From: Paramuribaculum sp.
GTDB lineage: Bacteria > Bacteroidota > Bacteroidia > Bacteroidales > Muribaculaceae
NCBI GenBank assembly: GCA_029058455.1
Contig: JAIDXU010000341.1
Location: 1-6,830 of the forward strand
Length of the DNA: 6,830 nucleotides
Direction: 5' to 3'
The translations under genes were made by a program, and so were the position numbers. Of this stretch, positions 1-6,148 are shown one piece after another. Within the stretch, counting starts at the first letter, position 1; each line of letters opens with the position of its first letter. The notes under the pieces are model-generated. The model was not told where the DNA came from. It searched no databases and saw nothing but the letters and a program-made list of their open reading frames with translations.

Positions 1-655
1 ATATCCATGTGTAGTTATACCACGGAGCGAAAATCACCTCACCGTTGCTGCCAAGAGCGGCTCCGTCGCGATAACGGCCCAGACATATCCTGTCGACCCA
101 CTCCGCGAAATTGGCCTTTGAGCTGTAATCTCCGCCCCCATAACCGTCTACGCTGATAAACTCCATGCCGCACCAATAAACTCCAAGCAACCCCACGGCT
201 ATAAGAACCTGCGCCCTTACCGACGAAACCATATAGAGCAACGCGGCCACAAGATAGCCGGCGGCAATGGCCTGAAGCGTATTTGAATAGACATATATGC
301 GCGAGGGGTCGAGAGCCAGCAGATTGCCCTGACACATCATGCCGAAAAGCCAGAGTATTATGACGCGTTTCAATATTCGGCCACAGGTTTTCATTCTTTG
401 GCCGGAAGCAACGCTGCGGGTAAAGGGTATAGTCACGCCCGCCATAAACATAAAGAGCGGCATTACCATATCCCACGGCGAGAGACCCTCCCATTGGGCG
501 TGGGTAAAGAAGTTCATCACAGGATTAAACCACGATGAATCAACGGCCCGCGACAGAGCGTGAACAACTCCCTCAAGCCCCACAAGACAGAAGAGATCAA
601 ATCCGCGGAGAATGTCGAGCGATTCAAGTCGCCCCGATTTATTGCTTGCGTTCAT
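1..655 (-). CDS. DUF5009 / heparan-alpha-glucosaminide N-acetyltransferase-like membrane acyltransferase (3' end outside window)
   Basis: The reading frame opens at the ATG at 655-653 (minus strand) and runs off the window after 218 residues, so only the N-terminal part is visible; from memory, family members are usually around 370-400 residues. The N-terminus carries the hallmark RLESLDILRGFDLF (residues 9-22), followed by THAQWEGLSPWDMVMPLFMF (51-70) and then MAGVTIPF. This matches the family pattern H-x2-W-x-G-x4-D-x3-P-x-F. His52 aligns with the histidine proposed as the acetyl-accepting residue in human HGSNAT. Hydrophobic stretches around residues 13-33, 62-78, 95-110, 126-144 and 148-163 fit a multi-pass inner-membrane protein. 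Relatives transfer acetyl groups from acetyl-CoA across the membrane to sugar amines; the substrate here is unknown. The gene diverges from tilS across a 59-bp gap. The family call is fairly firm, the substrate is not. Confidence 0.85.
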   Translation of the reverse strand, partial: MNASNKSGRLESLDILRGFDLFCLVGLEGVVHALSRAVDSSWFNPVMNFFTHAQWEGLSPWDMVMPLFMFMAGVTIPFTRSVASGQRMKTCGRILKRVIILWLFGMMCQGNLLALDPSRIYVYSNTLQAIAAGYLVAALLYMVSSVRAQVLIAVGLLGVYWCGMEFISVDGYGGGDYSSKANFAEWVDRICLGRYRDGAALGSNGEVIFAPWYNYTWI

Positions 656-673
656 AAAGTCTTTGCTTTAATT

Positions 674-706
674 TTTGCAAAGATACAAATATTCAATATA
701 TCTTTG
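674..706 (+). promoter_or_regulatory. Predicted housekeeping promoter of tilS
   Basis: A -33 element TTTG (674-677) and a -7 element TATCTTTG (699-706) are separated by 21 bp. This matches the Bacteroidota primary-sigma consensus TTTG / TAnnTTTG. The expected transcription start is about 710-715, at or just before the tilS ATG at 715, so the transcript would have almost no leader. The start site is inferred from consensus spacing. Confidence 0.7.
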
Positions 707-708
707 CA
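676..708. repeat. Perfect 10-bp inverted repeat in the divergent promoter
   Basis: TGCAAAGATA (676-685) and TATCTTTGCA (699-708) are exact reverse complements separated by a 13-bp A/T-rich spacer. Each arm contains a Bacteroidota -7 element (TATCTTTG) reading outward. The repeat therefore places two back-to-back promoters symmetrically between the acyltransferase gene and tilS. It could also be bound by a dimeric regulator, but nothing in the sequence identifies one. Confidence 0.85.
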
Positions 709-710
709 GA
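678..710 (-). promoter_or_regulatory. Predicted promoter of the divergent acyltransferase gene
   Basis: On the minus strand a perfect -7 element TATCTTTG covers 685-678. A weaker -33 match, TCTG, lies at 710-707, again with a 21-bp spacer. Transcription would start near 669-674, leaving a leader of roughly 15-20 nt before the ATG at 655. The element overlaps the opposing tilS promoter almost completely. Confidence 0.6.
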
Positions 711-714
711 ATCT

Positions 715-2046
715 ATGACCGACTTTCAACGCAATTCCGAAAACAGCACTCTGATAAGCAAAGCGCGCGAGCTCATCACCTCGGCCGGTATGCCGGCTCC
801 CCACCCCCGTCGCCCCGTCATTGTGGGGTTGAGCGGCGGTGCCGACTCTGTAGCGCTGCTGTCGGTCATGCTCACGCTCGGCTACAGCTGCGTTGCCGCT
901 CATGCCAATTTTCATCTGCGGGGCGAAGAGAGTATGCGCGACGAAGCCCATGCCCGCGACATAGCCCGTCGGCTCGGCGCCACAGGCATTGAGGTGAAAG
1001 ACTTTGACATTCCGGCTCATCGCGACACCCACGGCGGATCGGTAGAGATGGCTTGTCGTGACACCCGCTATGAGTGGTTCCACGACCTTGTGAAGAAACA
1101 TGACGCCCTCGCCATAGCCGTGGCTCATCATGCCGGCGACAACACCGAGACAATGCTCCTCAACCTGCTGAGAGGAAGCGGCGCTGCCGGGCTGCGCGCC
1201 ATGCTTCCGTGGGCAAACGGAATAATGCGCCCCCTGCTATCGGCCACGCGCCACGACATAGAGCAATATCTTTCCTCCAACAGTCTTGACTATATAACCG
1301 ACTCCTCCAACCTCACCCTCGACTACCGGCGCAACAGGCTTCGCAACGAGATAATTCCCGCTATGGAGAGCCACTTTCCCGGCGCAGCCGCCGGTATGCG
1401 CACTACCATAGCCAACATGCGCGCCACCGAAAGAATGTTGGAGCGTTATCTCGATCTGCTCATCTCTTCGGCCTCGCACCCCGACGGATCAATAGCCCTG
1501 ACACCTCTGTCGGGCGAGAGAATCGAGGAGGGTGTAGAAGCGTTGCTGAAATGGTCGGGTAAAGAGGGCCTCAACCGCAGTCAAGCCGCCGACATTCTCA
1601 AACGACCCGAAGCCTCGGGGCGTCGCTATCTCACACCCCGGGGAGTGGAATATGTGGTTGACCACGGGCTGCTGCGCATTGCCGAAACCGAAGAAACCAT
1701 TTCCGACAACCCCTTTGAGATTGAAACGGTCAATCGCTCGGCCTTTCACCCCGACCGCACGGCCTCGGTAGCATTTTTCGCTCCCGAGCTATTGGAAAAA
1801 GGAGCGCTGAAATGGCGCAGATGGCAATCGGGCGACCGTATGCGCCCGTTCGGCATGAAAGGAAGCCGCCTTGTAAGCGACATAATGGCCGAGGCGGGTC
1901 TGACATCCGACCGCCGCGCCAACCTGCCGCTGCTGCTCGACGCCGACAACAATATAATCTTCATTCCGGGGGTCAGAACAGCCGATCTCTACCGTGTAAT
2001 GCCACATCATTCAGAGGTTGTGAAAATAATCCTTGCCGCCCGATAA
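715..2046 (+). CDS. tilS: tRNA(Ile2) lysidine synthetase TilS
   Basis: This 443-residue protein ligates lysine to C34 of the CAU-anticodon tRNA(Ile) using ATP, converting it from reading AUG to AUA; the enzyme is cytoplasmic and normally essential. The N-terminal PP-loop ATP pyrophosphatase motif is GLSGGADSVAL (residues 38-48). Further family motifs follow: NFHLRGEES (65-73), AHHAGDNTETMLLNLLRGSG (137-156), and DSSNLTLDYRRNRLRNEIIP (196-215). The C-terminal TilS domain is seen in RRWQSGDRMRPFGMKGSR (368-385) and in IFIPGVRTADLYRV (415-428). Length is close to E. coli TilS (432). The usual DDQ triplet is G-D-N here, but the second, conserved Asp (D142) is kept. The start at 715 is the only plausible one: no in-frame start lies between the upstream stop (655-657) and 715, and Met26 would remove the helix preceding the PP-loop. 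No Shine-Dalgarno sequence is present. Confidence 0.96.
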   Translation: MTDFQRNSENSTLISKARELITSAGMPAPHPRRPVIVGLSGGADSVALLSVMLTLGYSCVAAHANFHLRGEESMRDEAHARDIARRLGATGIEVKDFDIPAHRDTHGGSVEMACRDTRYEWFHDLVKKHDALAIAVAHHAGDNTETMLLNLLRGSGAAGLRAMLPWANGIMRPLLSATRHDIEQYLSSNSLDYITDSSNLTLDYRRNRLRNEIIPAMESHFPGAAAGMRTTIANMRATERMLERYLDLLISSASHPDGSIALTPLSGERIEEGVEALLKWSGKEGLNRSQAADILKRPEASGRRYLTPRGVEYVVDHGLLRIAETEETISDNPFEIETVNRSAFHPDRTASVAFFAPELLEKGALKWRRWQSGDRMRPFGMKGSRLVSDIMAEAGLTSDRRANLPLLLDADNNIIFIPGVRTADLYRVMPHHSEVVKIILAAR

Positions 2047-2059
2047 TCCACCGGATTGT

Positions 2060-2088
2060 AGGCCGCAATGCCTCAAAAAATATTTTTT
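2060..2088. other. A6-TA-T6 palindrome with a small upstream stem, downstream of tilS
   Basis: A perfect A/T palindrome, AAAAAATATTTTTT, occupies 2075-2088, 28 bp past the tilS stop. Just before it is a 4-bp stem AGGC/GCCT (2060-2063 and 2070-2073) with a 6-nt loop. Together they might weakly terminate tilS transcription. The A/T block also sits about 60 bp upstream of the predicted tdk start, where an UP-like element would act. Neither role is established, and the stem is too short for a confident terminator call. Confidence 0.3.
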
Positions 2089-2109
2089 AACAAGCCGCGA
2101 TGACCCGTT

Positions 2110-2129
2110 GTTGGCAAATTGTTGCTAAC
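2110..2129. promoter_or_regulatory. Candidate operator: imperfect dyad overlapping the tdk promoter
   Basis: GTTGGCAA (2110-2117), a 4-bp spacer ATTG, and TTGCTAAC (2122-2129) form a 20-bp dyad with 7 of 8 positions complementary. Its right arm includes the first four bases of the -7 element TAACTTTG, so a bound protein would block RNA polymerase. No regulator is identified, and the match does not correspond to a binding site known to me. Confidence 0.35.
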
Positions 2130-2133
2130 TTTG
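2126..2133 (+). promoter_or_regulatory. Predicted -7 promoter element of the tdk operon
   Basis: TAACTTTG matches the Bacteroidota -7 consensus TAnnTTTG exactly. No TTTG lies at the expected -33 distance (about 2101-2106), so the upstream half is weak or the promoter relies on other contacts. Transcription would start near 2137-2142, giving a leader of about 37-42 nt that is C-rich, G-poor and lacks a Shine-Dalgarno sequence. Confidence 0.55.
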
Positions 2134-2178
2134 TTGCCGTGAGAAACCATCCCCACGCTCACTCCCCAACCAATCATC

Positions 2179-2835
2179 ATGAACCGCAAAGGCAAATTAT
2201 ATTTCAGATATGGCACTATGGGCTCGGCCAAAACCGCGCTGCTGCTCACTATGGCCTATAATTTCGAGGAGCGCAAAATGCAATACGCGTGCCTCAAACC
2301 GTTTATCGACACCCGCGAGGGAACACGTTGCGTGATTCGCTCAAGAATAGGCATAGAGCGCGACTGCAGCTGGATCTACACCGACACCGACCTCCACCAA
2401 CTGGCCCGCTCCCTCTTTGAGAAAAGCGGCAAGATCATCGACTGGTTTCTCATCGACGAGGCTCAGTTTCTCACCGCCGAGCAGGTTGACCAGCTTGCGA
2501 GAGTGGTCGACGACTTCGGCAGCAATGTGATATGCTTCGGATTGCGCACCGACTTCAAGAGCCGCCTCTTTGAAGGCTCCCGCCGGCTTTTTGAGATTGC
2601 CGACACAATAGATGAAATCAAATCGACATGCACCTGCGGCCGCAAAACCATCATCAACGCCCGAATAGACTCAAACGGAGACTTCGTTGAAGAGGGCGCA
2701 CAGGTTGAGATAGGCGGTGACGACCGCTATATAGCGGTGTGCCGCAAATGCTGGCGCAACAAGCGCATAGAGCAATCTTCCCGCGACATTCTTCCCTTTG
2801 AGGAAGCCATCGTCAACAACGCCGATCATCAATGA
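2179..2835 (+). CDS. tdk: Thymidine kinase, type II
   Basis: This cytoplasmic salvage enzyme phosphorylates thymidine (and deoxyuridine) to dTMP with ATP. The 218-residue protein shows a P-loop YGTMGSAKT (residues 11-19), the sequence LKPFIDTREG (39-48), the Walker B/catalytic segment FLIDEAQFL (90-98, catalytic base Glu94), and GLRTDF (121-126). The zinc-binding cysteines are C151, C153, C188 and C191, in the lasso region after DEIK. The segment VEIGGDDRYIAVCRKC (176-191) is typical of the nucleoside-binding end. The P-loop departs from the usual G-K-S/T in having A-K-T (Ala17). Length fits bacterial TKs (about 190-220). The ATG at 2179 follows a predicted promoter and matches the expected N-terminus. 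The stop codon overlaps the next start (ATGA), suggesting translational coupling. Confidence 0.95.
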   Translation: MNRKGKLYFRYGTMGSAKTALLLTMAYNFEERKMQYACLKPFIDTREGTRCVIRSRIGIERDCSWIYTDTDLHQLARSLFEKSGKIIDWFLIDEAQFLTAEQVDQLARVVDDFGSNVICFGLRTDFKSRLFEGSRRLFEIADTIDEIKSTCTCGRKTIINARIDSNGDFVEEGAQVEIGGDDRYIAVCRKCWRNKRIEQSSRDILPFEEAIVNNADHQ

Positions 2836-3623
2836 CCCTCACACGACTTGGCCGGATATTACTTATCACCGCCGCAGCCATAATAACGGTTACGGCCCGC
2901 GCGCTGTGCATTTCGCCGGTCAAGCCGCCCGAAACCCTCACCTATAAGGTGATGTTTAAATGGGGTCTCATCCACAAAAACGCCGGTTCGGCCACCCTTC
3001 GTCTGCAATCCGCCCCCCACGGCGAGCTCAAAGCGGTGCTTACCGCCTCATCGGCACCGTGGGCCGACCGCATCTACAAGCTGCGCGACACCCTCGTGTC
3101 ATATATCGACCCGGCCACCATGCAGCCCCGACTCTACGAGCGTATCGCTCACGAAGACGGCAAATATTCCCACGACATAGTCACCTTTGAGCGACGTGGA
3201 AACACGGTGTCTGGCCACGCCATTAAGCAAAGGCGCAAGAAACCGGGTCAGCCAATGTCGGTGAGAGAAACCGACCTGCTGTCGACCGGCACCACCGTCG
3301 ATATGGTCAGTGCTTTCTACTATCTCCGCTCCCTCGATTTCAATACCATTACCCCCGGAAGCGAAACCGAAGTGTGGATATTCTCAGGCTCAAAGAAAGA
3401 GAGGCTCAGATTCAAATATATAGGCAAAGAGCAGCTGAAAATCAACGATTCGCTCCGCCCCTCCTATCATGTGAGTTTCACATTCACCACCGATGGTTCG
3501 AAAAAATCGAGCGACGACATCGACACATGGCTGTCGGAGGAAAAACCCCATGTGCCGCTCAAGCTTCAGGGAAGTCTCCCGGTGGGCAAGATACAGTGTT
3601 TTCTCGAGCAATCGGGTGATTGA
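2832..3623 (+). CDS. DUF3108 domain-containing exported protein
   Basis: This is a 263-residue protein of unknown function. An N-terminal signal peptide is evident: a basic start (TRLGR), a hydrophobic core LLITAAAIITV (residues 10-20) and a likely cleavage near TARA (21-24). The mature part matches DUF3108: YKVMFKWGLIHKNAGSATL (38-56), then DTLVSYIDPATMQPRLYER (86-104), followed by HDIVTFERRGNTV (114-126). The end, DTWLSEEKPHVPLKLQGSL (231-249), resembles the closing beta strands of the family. The protein is predicted to be periplasmic and beta-rich. It begins inside the tdk stop codon (4-bp overlap), with no promoter of its own visible, so it is probably co-expressed with tdk. The family assignment is good; no biochemical role can be read from the sequence. 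Confidence 0.88.
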   Translation: MTLTRLGRILLITAAAIITVTARALCISPVKPPETLTYKVMFKWGLIHKNAGSATLRLQSAPHGELKAVLTASSAPWADRIYKLRDTLVSYIDPATMQPRLYERIAHEDGKYSHDIVTFERRGNTVSGHAIKQRRKKPGQPMSVRETDLLSTGTTVDMVSAFYYLRSLDFNTITPGSETEVWIFSGSKKERLRFKYIGKEQLKINDSLRPSYHVSFTFTTDGSKKSSDDIDTWLSEEKPHVPLKLQGSLPVGKIQCFLEQSGD

Positions 3624-3656
3624 CAACCATATTCAAGTAAAACAATATTCACCTCA

Positions 3657-5435
3657 ATGATAAAACTACTCAAGTATATGTTAGCAGGATGTGCCGTCTC
3701 GGCCGCCGCCTCCATGACGCTGTCGTGCACATCTCCCCGTGCCGCCAAGACTGTCGACCTAAAGGTGATTCAGACCACCGACGTTCACGGCAACTTCTTT
3801 CCCTATAACTTCATAACCCGCACTCCCTGGGAAGGGAGCATGGCCCGTGTAGCCACCTTTGTCGACTCTCTGAGAAACGAGGTAGGAAAAGAAAACGTGA
3901 TTCTGCTCGACAACGGCGACATACTTCAGGGTCAGCCCGCGGCTTATTACTACAACTATATCGACACCACCTCTCCCCATATCGTTGACGAAATCTACCG
4001 CTACCTCGGCTATGACGCCGCTACGATAGGCAATCATGATGTGGAGACCGGCCATGCTGTCTACGACCGCTGGATAAGTCAGTCACCGGTTCCGGTGCTC
4101 GGCGGAAATATCATCGCCACCGAAACCAACACCCCCTATCTGCCACCCTACACAATCATAGAGCGCAACGGGGTGAAAGTCGCCGTTATCGGTCTGCTCA
4201 CCCCCTCTATTCCGGCATGGCTCCCCGAAAATCTGTGGAGCGGCCTGAAATTCGAGCCTATGGTCGAGTCAGCCCGCCGCATTGTCAAAGAGGTTAAGGA
4301 AAAAGAAAATCCCGATGTAATCATAGGTCAGTTTCATTCAGGGCGCGACTCCACCACCATAACCGGAGGTGTGATGGAAAACGCCTCGCTCGTAATAGCC
4401 AACGAGGTCGACGGATTCGACATCATATTATATGGCCACGACCATCAGCTCTATCTTGAAGAAATCACACGCCCCGACGGATCGAAAGTGTGGGTATGCA
4501 ATCCCGCCCACAACGCCATAGCGGTAAGCGAGGTCGACATCAAGGTTTCGTTTGATGACAGCGGCAACCTCGTCGACAAGAAAATCGAAGCTAAAATCAC
4601 CCCTATAGCCGACCTCACTCCCTCACAGGCATATCTCGACAAGTTCGCGCCCCAATATGAGGCGGTAACCGAATTTGTTGACCGTGAGATAGGCACGGCC
4701 CAGGGCACCTTCACCTCGCGCGACGCCTACTTCGGCCCTTCCTCGTTCATGACACTCGTTCATGATCTTCAGCTCGAAATCGCCGACGCCGAAATCTCAT
4801 TTGCAGCTCCCCTGAGTTTCGACGCCTCGATCAACGAGGGTACCATTAGAATGAACGACATGTTCAATCTCTACAAATATGAGAACCTGCTCTACGCAAT
4901 GGAGCTGTCAGGTCGCGAAATCAAGGATTATCTCGAAGAGAGCTATGGCATCTGGACCAATCAGATCACATCTCCCGATCAACACATGCTGCTCTTTGCC
5001 GACCAAAATCCCACTCCCGACAGCAACCGCCTCAAAAACCCCTCCTATAATTTTGATTCGGCAGCCGGAATAATCTATACCGTCGACGTCACGAAGCCCA
5101 AGGGAAGCAAGGTTAATATCATCTCAATGCAAGACGGCTCACCCTTCGATCCTGACAGAAAATATCGTGTGGCCATCAACTCCTATCGCGGCAACGGCGG
5201 TGGAAATCTGCTTACCCGCGGCGCCGGCATCGAGCTCTCCGAACTTCCCTCACGCATACTCTTTTCCACCGACAAAGACCTGCGTTATTATCTGATGGAA
5301 GCCATCGAGAAAAAGAAAACCATCGCTCCCCGCAAAGCCGACAACTGGAAATTTATTCCCGAAAACATTGCCCGCCCCGCAGCGGTGGCCGACTCGATAT
5401 TGCTCTTTAGCGGAGGCATGTCGCGCCAGAAATAA
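3657..5435 (+). CDS. Exported bifunctional metallophosphatase / 5'-nucleotidase (UshA/CpdB family)
   Basis: This 592-residue secreted enzyme likely hydrolyses nucleoside 5'-monophosphates and/or 2',3'-cyclic nucleotides to nucleosides plus phosphate. The N-terminal dinuclear-metal calcineurin-like domain carries all expected motifs: TTDVHGNFFPY (residues 40-50; D42, H44), DNGDILQGQP (85-94; D88), IGNHDVETG (124-132; N126, H127), GQFHSGRD (224-231; H227) and YGHDHQ (259-264; H261, H263). The C-terminal 5'-nucleotidase domain (about 340-565) includes YKYENLLYAMELSGREIKDY (407-426) and NSYRGNGGGNLLT (508-520). The N-terminus is a signal sequence; Cys24 in TLSC could be a lipidated cysteine, but the lipobox is atypical, and no acidic export signal follows it, so a periplasm-facing location is more likely than the cell surface. 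It starts 33 bp after the DUF3108 gene with no promoter motif between. The exact substrate is not determined. Confidence 0.93.
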   Translation: MIKLLKYMLAGCAVSAAASMTLSCTSPRAAKTVDLKVIQTTDVHGNFFPYNFITRTPWEGSMARVATFVDSLRNEVGKENVILLDNGDILQGQPAAYYYNYIDTTSPHIVDEIYRYLGYDAATIGNHDVETGHAVYDRWISQSPVPVLGGNIIATETNTPYLPPYTIIERNGVKVAVIGLLTPSIPAWLPENLWSGLKFEPMVESARRIVKEVKEKENPDVIIGQFHSGRDSTTITGGVMENASLVIANEVDGFDIILYGHDHQLYLEEITRPDGSKVWVCNPAHNAIAVSEVDIKVSFDDSGNLVDKKIEAKITPIADLTPSQAYLDKFAPQYEAVTEFVDREIGTAQGTFTSRDAYFGPSSFMTLVHDLQLEIADAEISFAAPLSFDASINEGTIRMNDMFNLYKYENLLYAMELSGREIKDYLEESYGIWTNQITSPDQHMLLFADQNPTPDSNRLKNPSYNFDSAAGIIYTVDVTKPKGSKVNIISMQDGSPFDPDRKYRVAINSYRGNGGGNLLTRGAGIELSELPSRILFSTDKDLRYYLMEAIEKKKTIAPRKADNWKFIPENIARPAAVADSILLFSGGMSRQK

Positions 5436-5463
5436 CCCATACTTTTTTTACTCCTTTCCCCTG

Positions 5464-6042
5464 ATGTCACAAGAAACCAACACCTCGGTTACGCCGCCCA
5501 ATCCACCCGACGAACTGATAGCCCGGTTGCGCGAACCCGCGACCGCGAGGCAGGCCTTTGGCGAGGTGATAAAACTCTATACAAAGCCGCTCTACTGGCA
5601 GATACGCCGCATGGTCAACAGCCATGACGACGCCAACGACCTGCTGCAGAACACATTTCTCAAAGCGTGGACATCGCTTGAGAATTTCCGCGGCGAGGCC
5701 CGTCTCTCTACCTGGCTCTATAAAATCGCCGTCAACGAGAGTCTCTCGTTTCTGGAGCGCGAGCGCAAACGTCTCAACATATCAATCGACGATGAGGAGG
5801 CTCACATTCTCCACACCATCGAGGCCGACACCAATATCGACGGCAACAATCTCGCCCTCGAACTGCGCAAAGCCATAGCTGCTCTCCCCGAAAAACAGCG
5901 GCTCGTTTTCAACATGCGTTATTACGACGACATGAAATATGAGGATATGTCGCAGATTCTCGGCACCTCGGTAGGCGCGCTCAAAACCTCCTATCACCTT
6001 GCAGTCAAGAAGATAGAAGCTCACTTCAAGGATATAGAATAA
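5464..6042 (+). CDS. ECF-family RNA polymerase sigma factor
   Basis: The 192-residue protein has the two-domain sigma2-sigma4 layout of ECF (group 4) sigma factors and lacks regions 1 and 3. Region 2 spans about residues 32-100: the core-binding segment HDDANDLLQNTFLKAWTSLE (54-73) leads into FRGEARLSTWLYKIAVNES (75-93), which would contact the -10 element. Region 4 spans about 140-186: LPEKQRLVFNMRYYDDMKYE (141-160), then the helix-turn-helix MSQILGTSVGALKTSYHLAV (162-181) for -35 recognition. I place the start at the ATG at 5464; an in-frame ATG at 5368 would overlap the 5'-nucleotidase by 68 bp and add residues unlike any sigma N-terminus. It lies 28 bp after the 5'-nucleotidase and may share its transcript. 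The nearly all-pyrimidine leader has no Shine-Dalgarno sequence. It is followed by a candidate membrane anti-sigma protein and a Spy-like exported protein. Confidence 0.94.
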   Translation: MSQETNTSVTPPNPPDELIARLREPATARQAFGEVIKLYTKPLYWQIRRMVNSHDDANDLLQNTFLKAWTSLENFRGEARLSTWLYKIAVNESLSFLERERKRLNISIDDEEAHILHTIEADTNIDGNNLALELRKAIAALPEKQRLVFNMRYYDDMKYEDMSQILGTSVGALKTSYHLAVKKIEAHFKDIE

Positions 6043-6083
6043 CCTCTCCCCACAATACCCTCACTTATTTTCCGACACCTTTA

Positions 6084-6106
6084 AACTTTTTACCTCAAAA
6101 GCTGTC
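6084..6106 (+). promoter_or_regulatory. Candidate ECF sigma-dependent promoter (AAC-N17-GTC)
   Basis: Between the sigma gene and the next gene, AAC (6084-6086, in TTTAAACTTTTT) is followed after 17 bp by GTC (6104-6106, in GCTGTCTAAC). ECF promoters typically have an AAC-containing -35 and a GTC-type -10 at this distance. No housekeeping TAnnTTTG element is found between 6043 and 6148. Transcription would start near 6112-6116, about 35 nt before the ATG at 6149. The inference is that the upstream sigma factor activates its two downstream partners; the motif is short and could occur by chance. Confidence 0.4.
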
Positions 6107-6148
6107 TAACAATTAAAAACAACTCACCTCAAACACTATATACCGACT

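Noticed and set aside
39..494. A 151-codon minus-strand frame inside the acyltransferase gene
   Set aside because: It is an out-of-frame reading of the same strand; the frame starting at 655 gives the conserved membrane acyltransferase sequence instead.
652..1131. A 159-codon open frame on the minus strand, antisense to tilS, ending in an ATGA overlap with the acyltransferase start
   Set aside because: It lies wholly opposite the conserved PP-loop region of tilS, resembles no protein family, and would require translation through the well-matched divergent promoter. The overlap looks accidental.
5411..5448. Possible intrinsic terminator between the 5'-nucleotidase and the sigma gene (GGC/GCC pairing followed by T7)
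   Set aside because: The stem is only about 3 bp and lies inside the coding region, with about 15 bp before the T-run, so it does not form a credible terminator.
5368..5463. An N-terminal extension of the sigma factor starting at an in-frame ATG at 5368
   Set aside because: It would overlap the 3' end of the 5'-nucleotidase by 68 bp, and the added residues do not look like sigma factor sequence; the ATG at 5464 lies in the gap between the genes.
6043..6148. Small RNA, terminator or short gene in the 106-bp gap after the sigma gene
   Set aside because: No hairpin with a T-run and no conserved short open frame is visible; the only structure supported is the promoter-like AAC-N17-GTC element.
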